This document shows, piece after piece, positions 27,285-35,958 of a DNA stretch of 64,000 nt. Positions within the stretch are counted from its first letter, which is position 1, and each line of letters begins with the position of its first letter. The notes below the pieces were generated by a model. It was given only the letters and a program-made list of their open reading frames with translations. It was not told where the DNA came from and ran no database searches. The stretch is from Parapedobacter koreensis (GTDB lineage Bacteria > Bacteroidota > Bacteroidia > Sphingobacteriales > Sphingobacteriaceae). The translations under genes and the position numbers were made by a program. Where the stretch lies: positions 620,001-684,000 of the forward strand of contig NZ_FNZR01000002.1 in assembly GCF_900109365.1 (NCBI RefSeq), written 5' to 3'.

Positions 27285-28241
27285 CTACATCACCTTACGG
27301 CTTCCAATTTCTTTGTCGCGCTCGTACGTAGATATGTGGCGTTCTTTCTTACTTTCGAAGATGTCGTCAATGGTAATCATGATTCCCGTTTCTTCCACCG
27401 TGCCAAATTCGTCATTGGTGGCTGTACCAAACGTTCTCATGGTAGACGAAAGATTCATATAGGTATTGATCAAAGGCGGTATGTTCTCACCCAGCGCCCG
27501 CACTCGGCTGTTCAGGATTTTGTAGCCTTCTTTGTATTCAAGTCCATCAAAAATGGTTTGGAAAGCTGCTGTATCTCCAAAATAGTCAAGTGGTTTAATC
27601 GGCCATACCAACCGTTCCTGGTCGGGAAAGTAATGATGCATGAAATAAATCAGCAGGTCGCGTGCTTCCCGGTTGTAATGCGGATACATAGTCACCTTGC
27701 CAAATAGGTATTTGACATCCGGATTGAGCTTTACCACGGCCCCTAACCCATCCCACAGGTTGTCCAACGAAAACAACCCTTTGCGGTTGTCTTTGCCGGG
27801 CTGATATTTAGGCTGCACAAAAGAACGGCCCAATTCGATGGTGTAGGGCAAATATTCCTGGATGAACTTCGGTGAAAAATGAAAATAATGAGCAGTTGAC
27901 AGATTGATTTCCCCATCGCTGCTGACGCCTACATCCTTACATTTAATCAGCCGGTACCCGGCAATGATCTCTTCATCCTCCGGATTCCAGGCGATCAGCT
28001 GATCATAAGCATCGGGACAGGTGTCATTATAGTCCAGATCCAATGCCAACCCGGTACCACCGCCAGCAGCCCTGAAGGTAAGTTCTCGCAATCGCCCGAT
28101 TTCCCTTACGGTGTGCGGTGCATTGTGGTGATTTATCAGATAAATTTCGTTATTCCCATTGTTGGTATAACGGACAAATACCTCCTGAGTAAGCTCCCTT
28201 TTTATGAAATTCCGTTCAACAGGTGCTATTATTTCTTGCAT
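27285..28241 (-). CDS. glsB: GNAT-type N-acyltransferase, glycine-lipid synthesis (GlsB-like)
   Basis: Cytosolic acyltransferase (318 aa) related to OlsB/GlsB enzymes, which move a 3-hydroxyacyl group from ACP to an amino acid amine (glycine in Bacteroides). Features: RELTFRAAGGGTGLALDLDYND, DQLIAWNPEDEEIIAGYRLIKC (GNAT core strand), TIELGRSFVQPKYQPGKDN and LWDGLGAVVKLNPDVKYLFGKVTM. The partner O-acyltransferase lies directly upstream (4 bp gap), the same pairing as glsB-glsA of Bacteroides thetaiotaomicron. The amino acid substrate (Gly, Ser-Gly or Orn) cannot be determined here. Confidence 0.8.
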   Translation of the reverse strand: MQEIIAPVERNFIKRELTQEVFVRYTNNGNNEIYLINHHNAPHTVREIGRLRELTFRAAGGGTGLALDLDYNDTCPDAYDQLIAWNPEDEEIIAGYRLIKCKDVGVSSDGEINLSTAHYFHFSPKFIQEYLPYTIELGRSFVQPKYQPGKDNRKGLFSLDNLWDGLGAVVKLNPDVKYLFGKVTMYPHYNREARDLLIYFMHHYFPDQERLVWPIKPLDYFGDTAAFQTIFDGLEYKEGYKILNSRVRALGENIPPLINTYMNLSSTMRTFGTATNDEFGTVEETGIMITIDDIFESKKERHISTYERDKEIGSRKVM

Positions 28242-28245
28242 ATAG

Positions 28246-29082
28246 TTAATTTTCAGGGGCTAAGTTATAAACCGTTCGTTTAACCTCCGCCGCCCACTCT
28301 TTTTCACTTTTGGCGCCGTCAAAATAGGTATAAGAAATTGGTTTTCCTATACGGATGGTCACTTTTTTGTTTCGTTGGGCAAACATTTCGTCTGCAAGGT
28401 AAAACATTTCAATGTTGGCTTTGATGCCAATAGTTTCCCTGAAACGGGCGAAATTATAAAAAAAATTGGAATTTTTTCCATCGATATATACCGGCACAAT
28501 ATCTTTCCGGTACTTTTTCGCTTTGTTGATAAAACTTTTCTTCCATTCCAGATCTTCAACTTTACCGTGTTGTTTACGGGAAACCAATCCAGCAGGAAAT
28601 ACCAGTAAGGCATGCTCCTGGGCATAGGCTTCTTCAATCTGTGCGATACCCTGTCGTCCCTGCGCACCATGTTTATTGACCCCTACAAATAAGGGTTCGA
28701 GGTTCTTGATGTTCAGCAAGATGTCATTGACCAAAAACTTGATGTCTTCCCGGTACTTGCCCAAAGCATGCATAAAGGCAATCCCGTCCAACCCGCCTAA
28801 GGGATGGTTCGAGGCAAAAATCACGCCGCCTGTCTTCGGTATATGCGCTGCACCTGTCAGCTCCACCACGACCCCCAAATCGGCTATTAGCGCATCGACA
28901 AAGGCCAAGCCATACAGCTGCCCATTTTTTGCCATAATGTGGTTGATGTCATCCTCATGCACCACCCGCTCAATATAGCGCAGCACAAATCGGGGTATCC
29001 ATTTAAGTAACACCGGGTTTTTCTTGCGGATAACCTCCCTGATAACGATGTATTTGCTCTTATCTTCCAAAACGATATTCAA
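28246..29082 (-). CDS. glsA: lysophospholipid-type O-acyltransferase (GlsA-like)
   Basis: PlsC-family acyltransferase (about 278 aa), membrane-associated. The HxxxxD motif is seen as NHPLGGLDG and a second block as VFPAGLVSRKQHG. With the adjacent GlsB-like gene it should esterify the hydroxyl of the N-acyl amino acid to give a two-chain aminolipid. No ATG is available near the beginning; the frame seems to start at a TTG (29080-29082, product read as MNIVLEDKSKYIV) or the TTG four codons later. A TACTTTTG box at 29145-29138 predicts a leader of about 48 nt, consistent with the first. Confidence 0.8.
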   Translation of the reverse strand: MNIVLEDKSKYIVIREVIRKKNPVLLKWIPRFVLRYIERVVHEDDINHIMAKNGQLYGLAFVDALIADLGVVVELTGAAHIPKTGGVIFASNHPLGGLDGIAFMHALGKYREDIKFLVNDILLNIKNLEPLFVGVNKHGAQGRQGIAQIEEAYAQEHALLVFPAGLVSRKQHGKVEDLEWKKSFINKAKKYRKDIVPVYIDGKNSNFFYNFARFRETIGIKANIEMFYLADEMFAQRNKKVTIRIGKPISYTYFDGAKSEKEWAAEVKRTVYNLAPEN

Positions 29083-29137
29083 CCAAGCAATTGATGTCCT
29101 ATTCCCAGCAATTATAGCCGCCGAAGCGTTTAGCAGC

Positions 29138-29145
29138 CAAAAGTA
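29138..29145 (-). promoter_or_regulatory. glsA-glsB promoter -7 box
   Basis: TACTTTTG on the minus strand matches TAnnTTTG. No TTG is found at the proper -33 distance. It is the only good candidate before the TTG start at 29082. Confidence 0.45.
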
Positions 29146-29226
29146 GTAAAAGTTCCGATATTGTCATCTCTTTGTTTAATTCCCACGAAAAATCCGATAA
29201 TAGTGAAAAAAAAAGTAAAATAGTCG

Positions 29227-29254
29227 TTGATATCACCAAAACGAAGTAATTTTG
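29227..29254 (+). promoter_or_regulatory. promoter of the CBS-nadK operon
   Basis: TTG (29227-29229), 17-bp spacer, TAATTTTG (29247-29254). The predicted start near 29261 leaves a leader of about 67 nt. Confidence 0.6.
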
Positions 29255-29327
29255 ACAAACAAGTTAGATTAATTTAAACGATTGGCTGTTTTATTCGTTT
29301 AACTAAAAAAGGAGCATAGGGGAAACC

Positions 29328-29990
29328 ATGAATATAGGTCAAGTCATCATCGACCGCAATTATGCAATAAGCCCGTCGGATAGCATACGCCATGCGCTGG
29401 ACAAAATGGCCGATCTCCGATTGGCCCAGTTGCCATTGGTAAAAAGCGACCTTTTCCTGGGCCTTGTAGCTTATGAGTCATTGGCCGGGCGCCCGAAACC
29501 GGACAACAGCATCCAGGAAACAGACATTACCTATCAACAGGTACACATCTACGATACCCAGCACGTGTATGATGCCATGCTCTTTTTCCAAATCCATCAA
29601 CTGGATTTATTGCCGGTGATTGACGACCAGCACAATTACCTAGGCGCGGTGACGCCACTTGATTTGATCAATGCACTAAGCCAAGCCATGTCCATCCCCC
29701 AGCCCGGCGGGATTATCGTATTGGAAATGGGAAACCGCGATAATGCCCTATCGCATGTCGCTCATATCGTCGAAGCCGACAATGCACAGATATTGAATTC
29801 CTATGTCCATGCGTTTCCGGATTCTCCCCGTTTGGAGGTTACAATAAAAATCAACAAATCAGATATCTCATCAATCATCGCTGCTTTCCTGCGGCATGAT
29901 TATACGATCAAGGCCACCTATAATGACGAAAATAGCCGCGATAATTCCCACGATCGCTATGAACAACTGATGAATTATATCAATATGTAA
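29328..29990 (+). CDS. CBS domain pair with C-terminal ACT-like domain
   Basis: 220-aa cytosolic protein found upstream of nadK in many Bacteroidota. Residues 1-125 hold two CBS repeats (AISPSDSIRHALDKMADLRLAQLPLVK; HVYDAMLFFQIHQLDLLPVIDDQHNYLGAVTPLDLINAL). Residues 135-220 form a small alpha/beta ligand-binding domain resembling ACT (GGIIVLEMGNRDNALSHVAHIVEADNAQIL). It may sense nucleotides and adjust NAD kinase, since it ends 2 bp before nadK. That role is inferred from gene order only. Confidence 0.85.
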   Translation: MNIGQVIIDRNYAISPSDSIRHALDKMADLRLAQLPLVKSDLFLGLVAYESLAGRPKPDNSIQETDITYQQVHIYDTQHVYDAMLFFQIHQLDLLPVIDDQHNYLGAVTPLDLINALSQAMSIPQPGGIIVLEMGNRDNALSHVAHIVEADNAQILNSYVHAFPDSPRLEVTIKINKSDISSIIAAFLRHDYTIKATYNDENSRDNSHDRYEQLMNYINM

Positions 29991-29992
29991 CT

Positions 29993-30880
29993 ATGAAGAT
30001 AGCGGTTTATGGGAGAGAATTCCATTCATCAGTCGTTCCCTATGTACAGCGTTTGTTTGATTCGTTAATTGCTAAAAACACCGAACTGTGGATATACAAG
30101 GATTTCCATGAATTTTTAGAACAGCAGGTTGATTGCCCGCAAAAGCTTTACACGTATGCCACGCACGACGAATTGCCGGACGATATCGGTTTTATGTTGA
30201 GTTTAGGGGGCGATGGCACCATGCTCGCGGCGGTCTCCATCGTAGCGGATTCGGGCATTCCGGTTGCCGGTGTCAATTTCGGCAGGCTGGGTTTTTTGGC
30301 TGATATCAATAAGGATGATATCGATGCTTCCCTGGAAGCCATCCTTATGGGCGAATACAACATCCAAAAGCGGACGCTGCTGTCCGTAAAATCCGACCAG
30401 AGAGCGCCGCTATTTGAGGGGAGTCATTTTGCGCTCAATGACATTACGCTCTTTAAATCGGATAGTTCAGCGATGATTACCGTCAATGTATACCTCAACG
30501 GCGAACTGCTCAATGCTTATTGGGCAGATGGTATCATCGTGGCCACTCCCACAGGCTCTACGGCTTATTCGCTGAGTTGTGGTGGCCCGATTATTATGCC
30601 CGGAAGCGGCAACTTTGTCATCACGCCCATTTCTCCGCACAATCTCAACGTCAGGCCGGTGGTCATATCAGACGACATGGAGCTGGATTTGGAAATCGAA
30701 AGCCGAAGCGGCAAATTCTTGCTGTCCTGCGATTCCAAGACCACCACCATTTCCACCGACATCCGGCTCAAGATCAGCAAAGCGCATTATCAGGTAAACC
30801 TTATCCGATTAAAAAATTACAGCTATTTCACCAACCTACGCAATAAATTACTTTGGGGCCTTGATGCGCGGAATTATTAA
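29993..30880 (+). CDS. nadK: NAD kinase
   Basis: ATP-dependent NAD+ kinase (295 aa) making NADP+. The catalytic GGDGTML motif (LSLGGDGTMLAAVS), ALNDITLFK (NE/D-type motif) and ATPTGSTAYSLSCGGPI are all present. It follows the CBS gene by 2 bp and starts the conserved Bacteroidota block nadK-porG-uppS-bamA-ompH. Confidence 0.96.
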   Translation: MKIAVYGREFHSSVVPYVQRLFDSLIAKNTELWIYKDFHEFLEQQVDCPQKLYTYATHDELPDDIGFMLSLGGDGTMLAAVSIVADSGIPVAGVNFGRLGFLADINKDDIDASLEAILMGEYNIQKRTLLSVKSDQRAPLFEGSHFALNDITLFKSDSSAMITVNVYLNGELLNAYWADGIIVATPTGSTAYSLSCGGPIIMPGSGNFVITPISPHNLNVRPVVISDDMELDLEIESRSGKFLLSCDSKTTTISTDIRLKISKAHYQVNLIRLKNYSYFTNLRNKLLWGLDARNY

Positions 30881-30882
30881 TG

Positions 30883-30912
30883 GAACACAGATTTGGCGGA
30901 TTTACACGGAGT
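30883..30912. repeat. degenerate intergenic repeat (ACACAGATTTGGCGGATTTACACGGA type)
   Basis: Short intergenic sequence after nadK made of CAGATTT/GGATTTACACGGA-like units. Related wording occurs at 44529-44568 and at 49170-49213. It looks like a dispersed, decaying repeat family of this lineage. Confidence 0.45.
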
Positions 30913-30936
30913 TCTTTATACGTAAACGAAAATAAT

Positions 30937-30944
30937 TATCTTTA
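30937..30944 (+). promoter_or_regulatory. porG promoter -7 box
   Basis: TATCTTTA, one mismatch to TAnnTTTG, with TTTA 18 bp upstream in place of TTTG. The predicted start near 30951 supports the GTG start at 30974. Confidence 0.4.
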
Positions 30945-30973
30945 GCCCTTTATAAATAGACAACCCCCATACG

Positions 30974-31777
30974 GTGCTCCGAGGATTTTTGACGTTACTC
31001 ATTGCTTTCCAACTCATGAATGTCCAAGCGCAGGAATGGGAAATTGGTTTGCAAGGCGGCGCCTCAGGCTATATGGGCGATATCAACCCCGAAAATCCCC
31101 TGGCTTTCAACGACTGGTCGGCCGCTGCGTTTGTCAAATACAATTTTAACCATACTTGGGGGCTCCGTGGTAACTTTGCTTATGCCAATCTATTTGCACA
31201 TGATTTTTATTCGAGCGTCCAGCAGCGACAAAATCGCTACCTGGGTTTTTTCGGAGCCGTGAAAGAAGCCGCTTTATTGGTGGATTTCAATTTCTTCAAG
31301 TGGTTGCCGCAACGGGGCAGGATCGTGTATACACCCTATATTTTTGCAGGCATAGGAGGTATCCTCTTCGACCCGAAGTGGCGGAGCGTTTCAGGAAATG
31401 ACATCAAATTGCGCCATTACTACACAGAAGGTGTAATATACCAAAACAAAACGATTACCATCCCATTTGGCGCAGGCTTCAAATACAACCTGCGGGGACC
31501 GTGGACCATCGGTGCTGAACTTGGCTATCGAATGACCTTAACGGATTATCTGGATGATGTGAGTGGTGATTATTTCGATTACGACGTTTATTACAACTAT
31601 GCCCTTTCAAATGGTTTTGCACCTGTTTCACGATCCGATTGGGGAAACATAGCAAATCCGAGTAATTCGCCGATAGGTTCCCAACGTGGCGACGGACGCC
31701 CTTACGATTCGTTCATGACCGTAGGCATCACCCTGTCATACACCATTTTCAAAGGCGGGTGTCCGGAATGGAGGTGA
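30974..31777 (+). CDS. porG: type IX secretion system protein PorG (DUF6089)
   Basis: Outer-membrane beta-barrel protein of 267 aa of the PorG/DUF6089 family, a T9SS component linked to PorK/PorN. It starts with GTG at 30974, giving a signal peptide (MLRGFLTLLIAFQLMNVQAQ). Then EWEIGLQGGASGYMGDINP, LGFFGAVKEAALLVDFNFFKW, YTPYIFAGIGGILFDPKW and the C-terminal TVGITLSYTIFKGGCPEWR give the typical eight-strand barrel signature. Position between nadK and uppS is the conserved location of porG in this phylum. Confidence 0.88.
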   Translation: MLRGFLTLLIAFQLMNVQAQEWEIGLQGGASGYMGDINPENPLAFNDWSAAAFVKYNFNHTWGLRGNFAYANLFAHDFYSSVQQRQNRYLGFFGAVKEAALLVDFNFFKWLPQRGRIVYTPYIFAGIGGILFDPKWRSVSGNDIKLRHYYTEGVIYQNKTITIPFGAGFKYNLRGPWTIGAELGYRMTLTDYLDDVSGDYFDYDVYYNYALSNGFAPVSRSDWGNIANPSNSPIGSQRGDGRPYDSFMTVGITLSYTIFKGGCPEWR

Positions 31778-31797
31778 TTCCGTTCGAAAAATTATAT

Positions 31798-31805
31798 TAA
31801 CTTTG
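31798..31805 (+). promoter_or_regulatory. uppS promoter -7 box
   Basis: TAACTTTG is a perfect TAnnTTTG match 14 bp before the uppS ATG. The leader would be only about 8 nt. Confidence 0.5.
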
Positions 31806-31819
31806 CGCCAAATTAACGG

Positions 31820-32560
31820 ATGGATATCAAAGAAAAGATAGATAAGTCACGGCTTCCCCAACATGTAGCCATCATCATGGACGGCAATGGGCGATGGGCG
31901 AAAGAACGCGGTAAGCTGCGCGTGTTTGGTCATCAAAACGGTGTAGCAGCGGTGCGGGACACGGTGGAAGGTGCGGTTGAAATCGGCGTCAAATACCTGA
32001 CCCTCTATGCTTTTTCCGCCGAAAACTGGAATCGGCCAAAATTAGAAGTATCCGCGCTGATGGAACTCCTTGTCAATACAATTAATAAAGAAACCAAGAC
32101 CCTTATGGATAATGGCGTCAAGCTTAACGCCATCGGTGATTTAGCCAAGTTGCCCACCAAATGTTACCTCCGGCTTCACGAAGCGATGGAAAAAACAGCC
32201 GCTAATACCAATTGTACGTTGACGTTGGCATTGAGCTACAGCGCACGTTGGGAAATCACGGAAGCGGCCCGGCAATTGGCCCGCCAAGTCCAATCAAACC
32301 AAATCAGCCCTGATGATATTAATGAACAGCTATTCGCTCAGCATCTTACCACCCGTAATGTACCGGATCCGGAGCTTATGGTTCGCACAAGTGGCGAACA
32401 GCGCATCAGCAACTACCTACTTTGGCAATTGGCCTATGCCGAATTATACTTCACTGATAAAATGTGGCCGGAGTTCAGAAGGAATGACTTATTTGAAGCT
32501 GTCATTGCTTATCAACAGCGTGAACGTCGCTTCGGACTCACCAGTGAACAACTGAAATAA
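31820..32560 (+). CDS. uppS: undecaprenyl diphosphate synthase
   Basis: Cis-prenyltransferase (246 aa) producing the C55 lipid carrier for peptidoglycan and surface polysaccharides. Catalytic Asp in HVAIIMDGNGRWAK, then GHQNGVAAVRDTVEGAVE, YAFSAENWNRP, and the C-terminal DPELMVRTSGEQRISNYLLWQLAYAELYF that binds isoprenyl diphosphate. It lies directly before bamA. Confidence 0.96.
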   Translation: MDIKEKIDKSRLPQHVAIIMDGNGRWAKERGKLRVFGHQNGVAAVRDTVEGAVEIGVKYLTLYAFSAENWNRPKLEVSALMELLVNTINKETKTLMDNGVKLNAIGDLAKLPTKCYLRLHEAMEKTAANTNCTLTLALSYSARWEITEAARQLARQVQSNQISPDDINEQLFAQHLTTRNVPDPELMVRTSGEQRISNYLLWQLAYAELYFTDKMWPEFRRNDLFEAVIAYQQRERRFGLTSEQLK

Positions 32561-32584
32561 GGATTAATGATTAATTGTGCAGGG

Positions 32585-32621
32585 TCTGTTATCTCATGTC
32601 TGTTGTCTCGTGTCTCAAAAA
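32585..32621. repeat. degenerate TGTCTCGTGTCTC-type repeat
   Basis: Intergenic run of GTCT/CTGTTGTCTCGTGTCTC units upstream of the bamA promoter, the opposite-strand counterpart of the GAGACACTAGACA stretch at 25245. Confidence 0.5.
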
Positions 32622-32656
32622 AAAACCTTTTAACAAAAATTAACAACTGTTTGACG

Positions 32657-32664
32657 TACTTTAG
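32657..32664 (+). promoter_or_regulatory. candidate bamA promoter -7 box
   Basis: TACTTTAG, one mismatch to TAnnTTTG, located 18 bp before the bamA ATG. Confidence 0.35.
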
Positions 32665-32682
32665 CGGCGATAAATTAGATAG

Positions 32683-35235
32683 ATGAAGCGGATACTCTTT
32701 TTTGTACTTATTACCATATTGGCGGCAGAGACCTCCATTGCCCAGCAACGCGGAACACCCGTGGGTAATTCAGATGAATTTAGCTACCTCAACCCCCAGA
32801 ATTACATTATTGGAGGAATAACGGTAAGTGGTACGGAATACCTTGATAATGATGTACTTATCACCATATCAAAACTAGTGGTTGGATCACGCATCGAAGT
32901 ACCGAGCGATGCTACATCAAATGTGGTAAAAAACCTGATGAATCAAGGCCTGTTTGACAATGTGGAACTTTATGCGGACGCCGTAAAAGGCGATTCGATT
33001 TTTTTCAACATCCATGTCGTCGAACGCCCACGCCTCACCCGTATCGATATCGAAGGGCTCAGCAAGACCCAAACGGAGGATGTCCGCAAGCAGCTCAATG
33101 AAAACACCGGTAAAATCGTCAACGAAAATTTGATGAATACCACGCGGAATACCATCACCCGCTACCTCAGCGAAAAGGGGTATTTATACCCTGAAATCAC
33201 GATGGCTCCCGTGAAGGACTCCACTCAGGCAAACAATCAGATCCTGGTAGTGAACGTGGATCGCAACCGCAAGGTACGTGCCCATCGCATCAATTTTACA
33301 GGCAATGAAGAGTTTTCACAACGCCAGCTCCGCAAGTTTTTCAAGGGCGTAAGGCAACGTACTTGGTGGCGTATCACCGGACCGGGCAAATTCAAGGAAG
33401 AGAAATATAAGGAAGCGAAAGAAAACCTCATCGCCAAGATGCACGAACGCGGTTACCGCGATGCAGAAATTCTTAGGGACACCTTTTACAAATACAACAA
33501 CCGGAATGTCATCGTTGATATCGACCTCTATGAAGGCCCGAAATACTACTTCGGCAACATTTCTTGGCAGGGGAATGCAAAATACTCGGACTCGATATTG
33601 AACGTCATCTTAGGTATTGAGAAAGGTGAAGTATTCAGTGAAGAAAAACTCAATACCAAACTTAGCGGGCCTACCCGAAACAGTGATGATATCCTTTCGC
33701 TGTATATGAATGACGGCTACCTGACCTTTACCGTAGACCCCATACAGACCAAGATATACAACGACACCATCGACTTGGATCTACGCATCTATGAAGGGGC
33801 CCAGTTTACCGTCAACAACATCATCCTTAAAGGAAATGACGTGACCAATGATCGCGTATTACTCCGTTCCATCTACACCAAACCCGGCCAGAAATTTTCC
33901 AAGGAACTGCTGATGCGCAGTACCCGCGAAATTTCCCAATTAGGCAACTTTGACGAACAAAAGACCAACCCGGTACCCACCAACCTCAACCACGCTGATG
34001 GAACCGTGGATATTGAATACAATGTGGTGGAAAAACCGTCCGACCAAGTGGAGCTTTCCGGCGGTTTCGGTGCAGGCCAGGTTATCGGCACGTTGGGTCT
34101 CAATTTCAACAACTTCTCCACCCGCAATATTTTTGATAAAGGTGCCTGGAAACCCTTGCCAAGGGGCGATGGCCAAAAATTGAGCCTCCGTGGCCAAACC
34201 AGCGGCAAGCGCTATCAGTCGTACAGCTTCTCGTTTTCCGAACCGTGGTTGGGCGGTAAGAAACCGATTTATTTCGGGGTGAGTGCCTTTACCTCATCGT
34301 CTTCATTCGGCGGCTTTGACTATTGGACGGGCAGGCAGATTGTGGGCGATGCCGACTTAAACCGGATTTGGATGAACGGGGTGACCGTGAGTTTGGGTAA
34401 ACGCCTCCAATGGCCCGACAATTATTTCCAGTTGAACTACTCATTGGGATTCCAGCAATATAAGTTGCAGAACTACCCCGGATTCCTGTTTGAAAATGGC
34501 ACGTCCTACAACATCAACCTTACGCAAGAGATTAGCCGCAATTCAGTGGATGCCCCGATATATCCAACAAGCGGTTCGCACCTGCGGTTGACCATCCAGG
34601 TCACGCCGCCTTATTCGAGCTTTAACAGCATTAATTATCCCACTGCGCCAAATGACGAGCGGTATAAGTGGACAGAGTACCATAAATGGAAGTTTGACTC
34701 CCAATGGTTTACCCGGATTGCCGGCAAACTGGTTCTCAAGGCACAAGCGCAATTCGGTTTCCTGGGCACGTATAACAGCGTAACAGGCCAGTCGGCATTC
34801 GAACGGTTTAAGCTCGGTGGCGATGGGATGATGGGCTTCGACTTCCTGCAAGGCTCGGAGATCATCGCCATGCGGGGGTATGCCAACGGGATGGTCATAC
34901 CCGACGGCGCAGATGTGAATATTGCCCGTAACTCGGGCAGCCCTATATACAACAAATACCAACTGGAACTGCGGCACCCCGTGATGCTGAATGACCAAGC
35001 TACCGTGTTTGTACTGGCCTTTGCTGAAGGTGGTAACACCTGGAATAACTTCCGGGATTTCAATCCCTTCAAAGTACGCCGATCGATAGGTGTAGGAGCC
35101 CGTATCTTCCTGCCTATCTTTGGTTTGCTGGGTATTGATTATGGCCATGCATTTGATCCGATACCGGGCGTTCCATCCAGCACGTGGCGGCAGAATTTCA
35201 CCTTCAGCATCATGCAACAGATGGGGGGATTTTAA
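32683..35235 (+). CDS. bamA: outer-membrane protein assembly factor BamA
   Basis: Essential Omp85 insertase (850 aa). Signal peptide MKRILFFVLITILAAETSIAQQ; five periplasmic POTRA repeats (about 45-430, e.g. YIIGGITVSGTEYLDNDVLITISKL, RAHRINFTGNEEFSQRQLRKFFKGVRQRTWWR, VNNIILKGNDVTNDRVLL); then a barrel with VELSGGFGAGQVIGTLGLNFNNFSTRN and the conserved loop motif of the family around FKLGGDGMMGFDFLQGSEIIAMRGY. The C-terminus FTFSIMQQMGGF ends in Phe. Two skp/ompH chaperone genes follow directly. Confidence 0.96.
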   Translation: MKRILFFVLITILAAETSIAQQRGTPVGNSDEFSYLNPQNYIIGGITVSGTEYLDNDVLITISKLVVGSRIEVPSDATSNVVKNLMNQGLFDNVELYADAVKGDSIFFNIHVVERPRLTRIDIEGLSKTQTEDVRKQLNENTGKIVNENLMNTTRNTITRYLSEKGYLYPEITMAPVKDSTQANNQILVVNVDRNRKVRAHRINFTGNEEFSQRQLRKFFKGVRQRTWWRITGPGKFKEEKYKEAKENLIAKMHERGYRDAEILRDTFYKYNNRNVIVDIDLYEGPKYYFGNISWQGNAKYSDSILNVILGIEKGEVFSEEKLNTKLSGPTRNSDDILSLYMNDGYLTFTVDPIQTKIYNDTIDLDLRIYEGAQFTVNNIILKGNDVTNDRVLLRSIYTKPGQKFSKELLMRSTREISQLGNFDEQKTNPVPTNLNHADGTVDIEYNVVEKPSDQVELSGGFGAGQVIGTLGLNFNNFSTRNIFDKGAWKPLPRGDGQKLSLRGQTSGKRYQSYSFSFSEPWLGGKKPIYFGVSAFTSSSSFGGFDYWTGRQIVGDADLNRIWMNGVTVSLGKRLQWPDNYFQLNYSLGFQQYKLQNYPGFLFENGTSYNINLTQEISRNSVDAPIYPTSGSHLRLTIQVTPPYSSFNSINYPTAPNDERYKWTEYHKWKFDSQWFTRIAGKLVLKAQAQFGFLGTYNSVTGQSAFERFKLGGDGMMGFDFLQGSEIIAMRGYANGMVIPDGADVNIARNSGSPIYNKYQLELRHPVMLNDQATVFVLAFAEGGNTWNNFRDFNPFKVRRSIGVGARIFLPIFGLLGIDYGHAFDPIPGVPSSTWRQNFTFSIMQQMGGF

Positions 35236-35246
35236 TATAATATAGA

Positions 35247-35276
35247 TTTGAGATTAAAAAAATGGAATTACTTTTG
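35247..35276 (+). promoter_or_regulatory. promoter of the first ompH/skp gene
   Basis: TTTG (35247-35250), 18-bp spacer, TACTTTTG (35269-35276): a full consensus promoter with a predicted start near 35283, 25 nt before the ATG. Confidence 0.7.
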
Positions 35277-35307
35277 CAGTGATGTTCACCACTAAAGTCA
35301 TATAATC

Positions 35308-35850
35308 ATGAACGCAAAAAAAATAATGGGAATCGTTGTTCTGCTGGTTCTTACCTCGTCCGCAGCATTGGCCCAGCGATTTGCCTACGTGGATTCTGAA
35401 TATATCCTGAAACATATACCCGAATACCTTGCTGCCCAAAAGCAGTTGGATGCATTATCCGTACAATGGCAGGAAGAGGTCGACAACCGTTTTGCTGAAA
35501 TCGAAAAGCTTTATAAAGCTTACCAAGAAGAACAGGTTTTGCTTAGTGAAGAAATGCGCAGGAAACGGGAAGATGAAATTGTGCTCAAAGAACAGGAAGC
35601 CCGGGAATTCCAGCGGCAGAAATTCGGCTTTGAAGGCGACCTCTTTCAGGAGCGCACCAAATTGATCCAACCCATCCAAGATCGGGTGGCACAAGCCATC
35701 CAAACCATTGCTACCGACCAAAGTTTGGATATCATCCTGGATAAAGGAAGCGAGGTAACTTTCCTCTACGCCAACCCCAAATTGGATAAAAGCAACGATG
35801 TCATTACCCGTTTAGGATATAAACCCGATCCGTCACTTGCGGAAAATTAA
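35308..35850 (+). CDS. OmpH/Skp family periplasmic chaperone (copy 1)
   Basis: 180-aa exported protein. Signal peptide MNAKKIMGIVVLLVLTSSAALAQ is followed by RFAYVDSEYILKHIPEYLAAQKQLDALS, a long coiled coil rich in E/K/R/Q (about 45-125), and a C-terminal strand IATDQSLDIILDKGSEVTFLYANP. Skp trimers hold unfolded barrel proteins in the periplasm for BamA. It starts 72 bp after bamA with its own promoter; a paralogue follows 108 bp downstream. Confidence 0.9.
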   Translation: MNAKKIMGIVVLLVLTSSAALAQRFAYVDSEYILKHIPEYLAAQKQLDALSVQWQEEVDNRFAEIEKLYKAYQEEQVLLSEEMRRKREDEIVLKEQEAREFQRQKFGFEGDLFQERTKLIQPIQDRVAQAIQTIATDQSLDIILDKGSEVTFLYANPKLDKSNDVITRLGYKPDPSLAEN

Positions 35851-35958
35851 TCCATTTCGTATCATTGCGGGACTTTTAGGAAAAGTAACAAGAATAATAA
35901 CGTATAATCACAGACAGGGGTAAGTGATCGTAGCCCCAAAACAACAAGTAAAATCAAA

